Source: Bradyrhizobium sp. C9 (GTDB taxonomy: Bacteria; Pseudomonadota; Alphaproteobacteria; Rhizobiales; Xanthobacteraceae). Taken from it: a stretch of DNA of 64,000 nucleotides. Numbering within the stretch: position 1 is the stretch's first letter; each line of letters opens with the position of its first letter. Of the stretch, positions 61,349 through 64,000 are shown piece by piece. The position numbers and the translations under genes are program-made. Below the pieces are notes generated by a model, which saw nothing but the letters and a program-made list of their open reading frames with translations, ran no database searches and was not told the DNA's origin. The stretch is taken from positions 1 to 64,000 of the forward strand of contig NZ_NWTG01000015.1 of assembly GCF_002532045.1 (NCBI RefSeq), read 5' to 3'.

Positions 61349-62368
61349 ATGCCCTCGAAAACTGCCAAGCCGCCCCGGCCCGGGCCGCGCGACAAGAAAG
61401 CGACGCGGCGGATCGCGATCGTTGCCTTTCCCGGCGTGACCTTGCTCGACATCTCGGGGCCGGCTCAGGTGTTCGCGGAGCTGGAGGCGATCGAACTGCC
61501 AGGGCCGGACTATTCGCTATCTTACCTTTCGACTTCAGGCGGCCTGGTGCCGACCGATGTCGGCATGATGATCGACACGGCGCCGATCGCCAGTGTTGCG
61601 CCCGCCGAGGTCGACACGCTGGTGATCCCCGGCGGACCCGGCATCTGGAAGATCCGCAACGACGCCGATTTGATGAACTGGATCGCGGAGGCGCTACCTA
61701 AGGCGCGCCGTATCGCATCTGTCTGCCTCGGCGCATTTGCGTTGGCATGGACCGGGATTCTGGACGGCAAGCGTGCTGCGACGCACTGGCGCTATTGTCC
61801 GCGTTTGCAGGACAGCTTTCCCGACATCCGCGTCGAGCCCAACGCGATTTTCGTCAAGGACGGACATGTCTGGTCGTCGGCGGGTGTCAGTGCCGGCATC
61901 GATCTCGCGCTCGCGATGATCGAGGAGGATTTCGGCCACACCATCGCGCTCGATGTTGCGCGCAGACTTGTGGTGTTTTTGAAGCGGCCAGGTGGTCAGA
62001 GCCAGTTCTCGACCGTCCTTGCGGCCCAGGCGTCGGACGTCGAGGGACGCTTCAGCGCGCTGCATGCCTGGATCATCGAGAACATCACGAGCGACCTCAA
62101 GGTCGAGACCCTCGCGGAAAAGGCCGGGATGACGCCGCGCACCTTTGCCCGAACCTATGTCAGTCGCACCGGGATGACACCTGCTAGCGGTGTCGAGGCG
62201 CTGCGCGTGGAGACCGCGCGCTTGCTGCTCGAAAGCCGGCAGATCGGCGGTGTGGTCGAGGTTGCCAAGCGCGCTGGATTTGGCGACGACGAACGAATGC
62301 GGCGGGCCTTCCTGCGTCACCTCGGCGTGTCGCCGACAGAGTACCGAAACCGGTTTTCGGGCAGCTAA
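61349..62368 (+). CDS. GlxA-type regulator (DJ-1/PfpI + AraC DNA-binding domains)
   Basis: 339-aa regulator. The N-terminal about 190 residues form a DJ-1/PfpI domain: RRIAIVAFPGVTLLDISGPA, TLVIPGGPGI, and a nucleophile-elbow Cys in ASVCLGAFALAW. The C-terminal part has the AraC HTH (EKAGMTPRTFARTYVSRTG; AKRAGFGDDERMRRAFLRHL). GlxA/ArgR-like proteins in proteobacteria sense amines or amino acids such as arginine, carnitine or betaine. AAAGGACAAT precedes the ATG. It diverges from the GNAT-MFS-YqcI-cupin operon and probably controls it. Confidence 0.9.
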   Translation: MPSKTAKPPRPGPRDKKATRRIAIVAFPGVTLLDISGPAQVFAELEAIELPGPDYSLSYLSTSGGLVPTDVGMMIDTAPIASVAPAEVDTLVIPGGPGIWKIRNDADLMNWIAEALPKARRIASVCLGAFALAWTGILDGKRAATHWRYCPRLQDSFPDIRVEPNAIFVKDGHVWSSAGVSAGIDLALAMIEEDFGHTIALDVARRLVVFLKRPGGQSQFSTVLAAQASDVEGRFSALHAWIIENITSDLKVETLAEKAGMTPRTFARTYVSRTGMTPASGVEALRVETARLLLESRQIGGVVEVAKRAGFGDDERMRRAFLRHLGVSPTEYRNRFSGS

Positions 62369-62522
62369 CGCGTGTCGGATAGCTCAGTTCGGGGGCGTGG
62401 AAACCCGATCTATCTCACAACCGAATAGCTGGCCTTCGCTGGCCGGTTTCGTGGGTCAAGGTAGTAGCTTTTCCGGTTTGTCTGCGGCTAATGTGCCGGC
62501 CAAATCGGGAGAAGAAACGACC

Positions 62523-63656
62523 ATGAATGACGGGACCCCCATTCAGCAGGCGCGCAATGTCGAACTCGGCGCCAGCGGCGAGGAATTCCAGAACCTGCAC
62601 GAATTCGCGCAAAAGGCCCGCGCCCGGCTGAACCAGAACGCCTGGGACTACATCGTCGGCGCCTCGGAAACCGAGACTACGATGCGCCGCAACAGAATGG
62701 CGCTCGACGAGATCGCGTTCCGGCCGCGCGTGCTGCGCAACGTCGTCAATGTCGATCCTTCCACCGAGGTCTTCGGCCGCAAGCTCCGGCTTCCGGTGAT
62801 GATCGCCCCGGTTGGTGCGCTCGAGATCTTCGATCCGGAGGCGGGCGCAGCCGTCGCGCGCGGAGTGGGAACGTTCGGCGCGGCCCATATGCTCAGTTCG
62901 GTGTCGGAACCAGGGCTGGAGAACACCGCCAAGGCGGCGCCTGACGCCTTGCGTATCTTCCAGCTCTATGTGCGCGGCGACGATGCGTTCGTCGAGGATA
63001 CGGTCAGCCGGTCCATCGACAACGGTTACGCCGCGTTCTGCCTCACCGTGGACACAGCCCATTACAGCCGGCGTGAGCGCGACATCGCCAAACGCTATGT
63101 CCGCGAAAGCCGCATCCGCGCCACCGGCGGCGATTTCCAGAAGGGGCTGGAATGGCGGACGGTGAAGTTGATCAAGGACAAGTTCAAGATTCCGCTCATC
63201 CTCAAGGGGATCGCCACCGCCGAAGATGCCAAGATCGCGCTCGATCACGGCGTCGACTGGATCTACGTTTCAAATCACGGCGGACGGCAGCTCGACCAAG
63301 GCCGCGGGTCCATGCATGTCCTGCCCGAGATCGTTCAGGCCGTCGCCGGCCGCGCCAAGATCATGGTCGACGGCTCGATCTGCCGCGGTACCGACATCGT
63401 GAAGGCCATCGTCTCGGGGGCCGACCTCGTCGGGATCGGCCGTCTGCAATGCTGGGCGCTCGCCGCGGCCGGCGAGGCGGGCATCGTCCGGATGCTAGAA
63501 TTGCTGGAGGACGAGGTGATCCGCTGCCTCGGGCTGCTCGGTGTCACCAGCTTTGCCGAACTGGACAAGTCCTATCTGCATCCGGCGACGCCGACCAATC
63601 TGCCGAGCGTGTTCAGCGCGTTCCCGCTGCTCGATATCGAGCCCTACCGCTATTGA
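62523..63656 (+). CDS. FMN-dependent alpha-hydroxy-acid dehydrogenase
   Basis: 377-aa TIM-barrel flavoenzyme (LldD/glycolate oxidase class). Signatures: NQNAWDYIVGASETETTMRR, LRLPVMIAPVGALEIFD, LYVRGDDAF, the strand AAFCLTVDTAHYSRRERDI, and the active-site YVSNHGGRQLDQGRGSMHVL with the catalytic His and Arg, followed by IMVDGSICRGTDIVKAI and LVGIGR. Oxidises an L-2-hydroxy acid to a keto acid using FMN; substrate unknown. GGGAGAAG precedes the ATG at 62523; the longer frame runs into the previous gene. Confidence 0.92.
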   Translation: MNDGTPIQQARNVELGASGEEFQNLHEFAQKARARLNQNAWDYIVGASETETTMRRNRMALDEIAFRPRVLRNVVNVDPSTEVFGRKLRLPVMIAPVGALEIFDPEAGAAVARGVGTFGAAHMLSSVSEPGLENTAKAAPDALRIFQLYVRGDDAFVEDTVSRSIDNGYAAFCLTVDTAHYSRRERDIAKRYVRESRIRATGGDFQKGLEWRTVKLIKDKFKIPLILKGIATAEDAKIALDHGVDWIYVSNHGGRQLDQGRGSMHVLPEIVQAVAGRAKIMVDGSICRGTDIVKAIVSGADLVGIGRLQCWALAAAGEAGIVRMLELLEDEVIRCLGLLGVTSFAELDKSYLHPATPTNLPSVFSAFPLLDIEPYRY

Positions 63657-63800
63657 GCCGCAGCGAGAGACATAGGGAGCGATGACGCGATCGGGGCGCT
63701 GGGTACCTCGATCGCGCCGGCTCGCGGTCAATCTGTGGTGTCCATGAAGCCGCCGCGGCAAAGACAAAGTCTGATCCAAATGCCGCATTAGTCGAGGCGA

Positions 63801-64000
63801 ATGGCAAACAATCCATTCGCTGATTTTTCACTTGAGCGCGCTATCGGCTTGCGCTGGACCCTTCGCGATATCCAGGCTCGCAGGCTCAAATTGTCTCCGG
63901 TCAGCGACGAGGACCTGCGCGTCCTCACCGAGCTTGGCTTGGTCGAATTGCATGACGAGGAGCCCGTGCTGACGGAGGCGGGGGCCGCTGTGCTGAACGA
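63801..64000 (+). CDS. Start of a gene of unknown function (truncated by window end)
   Basis: An open frame runs from the ATG at 63801 to the end of the window: MANNPFADFSLERAIGLRWT, then LRDIQARRLKLSPVSDEDLR, VLTELGLVELHDEEPVLTEA. It is Leu/Glu-rich, with a winged-helix-like pattern at the end (VLTELGLVELHDEEPVLTEAG resembles the strand-turn of wHTH proteins). The 144 bp upstream contain no other gene. At least 66 residues; the rest is outside the window. Confidence 0.6.
   Translation, partial: MANNPFADFSLERAIGLRWTLRDIQARRLKLSPVSDEDLRVLTELGLVELHDEEPVLTEAGAAVLN

Overview
The window reads as chromosome of a Bradyrhizobium-type alphaproteobacterium (Rhizobiales). This rests on high GC with C/G-ending codons, a lanthanide-type methanol dehydrogenase locus next to glutathione-linked formaldehyde genes, many CoA-transferase and ABC/TRAP catabolic operons, an IalB-family protein, OpgC, and palindromic intergenic repeats of rhizobial type. 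The species is an inference; there is no rRNA or tRNA gene to anchor it.

Region 1 (1-10.6 kb) is a C1 oxidation locus. XoxF oxidises methanol in the periplasm, a four-cysteine cytochrome c (XoxG-like) takes the electrons, and formaldehyde is handled through glutathione by Gfa, AdhC/FlhA and S-formylglutathione hydrolase (FghA). A NarL-type response regulator, a divergent histidine kinase and an AraC/FeaR-like regulator lie between fghA and xoxF. No xoxJ is adjacent. Region 2 (10.6-25 kb) is a mosaic: epoxide hydrolase, GNAT, IalB, a five-gene dipeptide/oligopeptide ABC importer, a GAF-like protein, a class II aldolase, an MlrC-type metallopeptidase, a GST-like protein and an HCCA-isomerase-like protein.

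Region 3 (25.4-43.8 kb) is a large catabolic island. One operon (AMP-ligase, TetR, SDR, Baeyer-Villiger-type monooxygenase) diverges from a second (Tat-secreted binding protein, LivHMGF, CoA-transferase, enoyl-CoA hydratase, MaoC hydratase, CitE-like lyase). A 27-bp near-perfect palindrome between them is the likely TetR operator. A third operon (two DctP proteins, DctQ, DctM, CoA-transferase) runs into the second tail to tail with no base between the stop codons. The combination suggests uptake and CoA-dependent cleavage of a branched or dicarboxylic acid, possibly fed by oxidation of a ketone.

Region 4 (44-51.9 kb) holds a DUF4173-like membrane protein with a CreBC-like two-component system, a membrane-anchored family 3 glycoside hydrolase, OpgC, a small conserved protein, and a LexA/CI-like S24 repressor. 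The repressor's palindromic operator sits inside both its own promoter and that of the small gene. Region 5 (about 52-55.6 kb) looks like an acquired island: two tiny ORFs, a large serine recombinase with an unusual C-terminus, and two gene-poor stretches.

Region 6 (55.6-64 kb) has a GFA-fold protein, a third CoA-transferase, two tiny divergent ORFs, and a compact operon of GNAT-like protein, MFS transporter, YqcI/YcgG-family protein and cupin. That operon diverges from a GlxA-type (DJ-1 + AraC) regulator and is a candidate small-molecule system. The window closes with an FMN-dependent alpha-hydroxy-acid dehydrogenase and the start of a small unknown gene. Strong RNA hairpins recur just after abundant periplasmic proteins encoded first in operons (xoxF, the peptide-binding protein, the Liv-type binding protein), a shared device for uneven expression.
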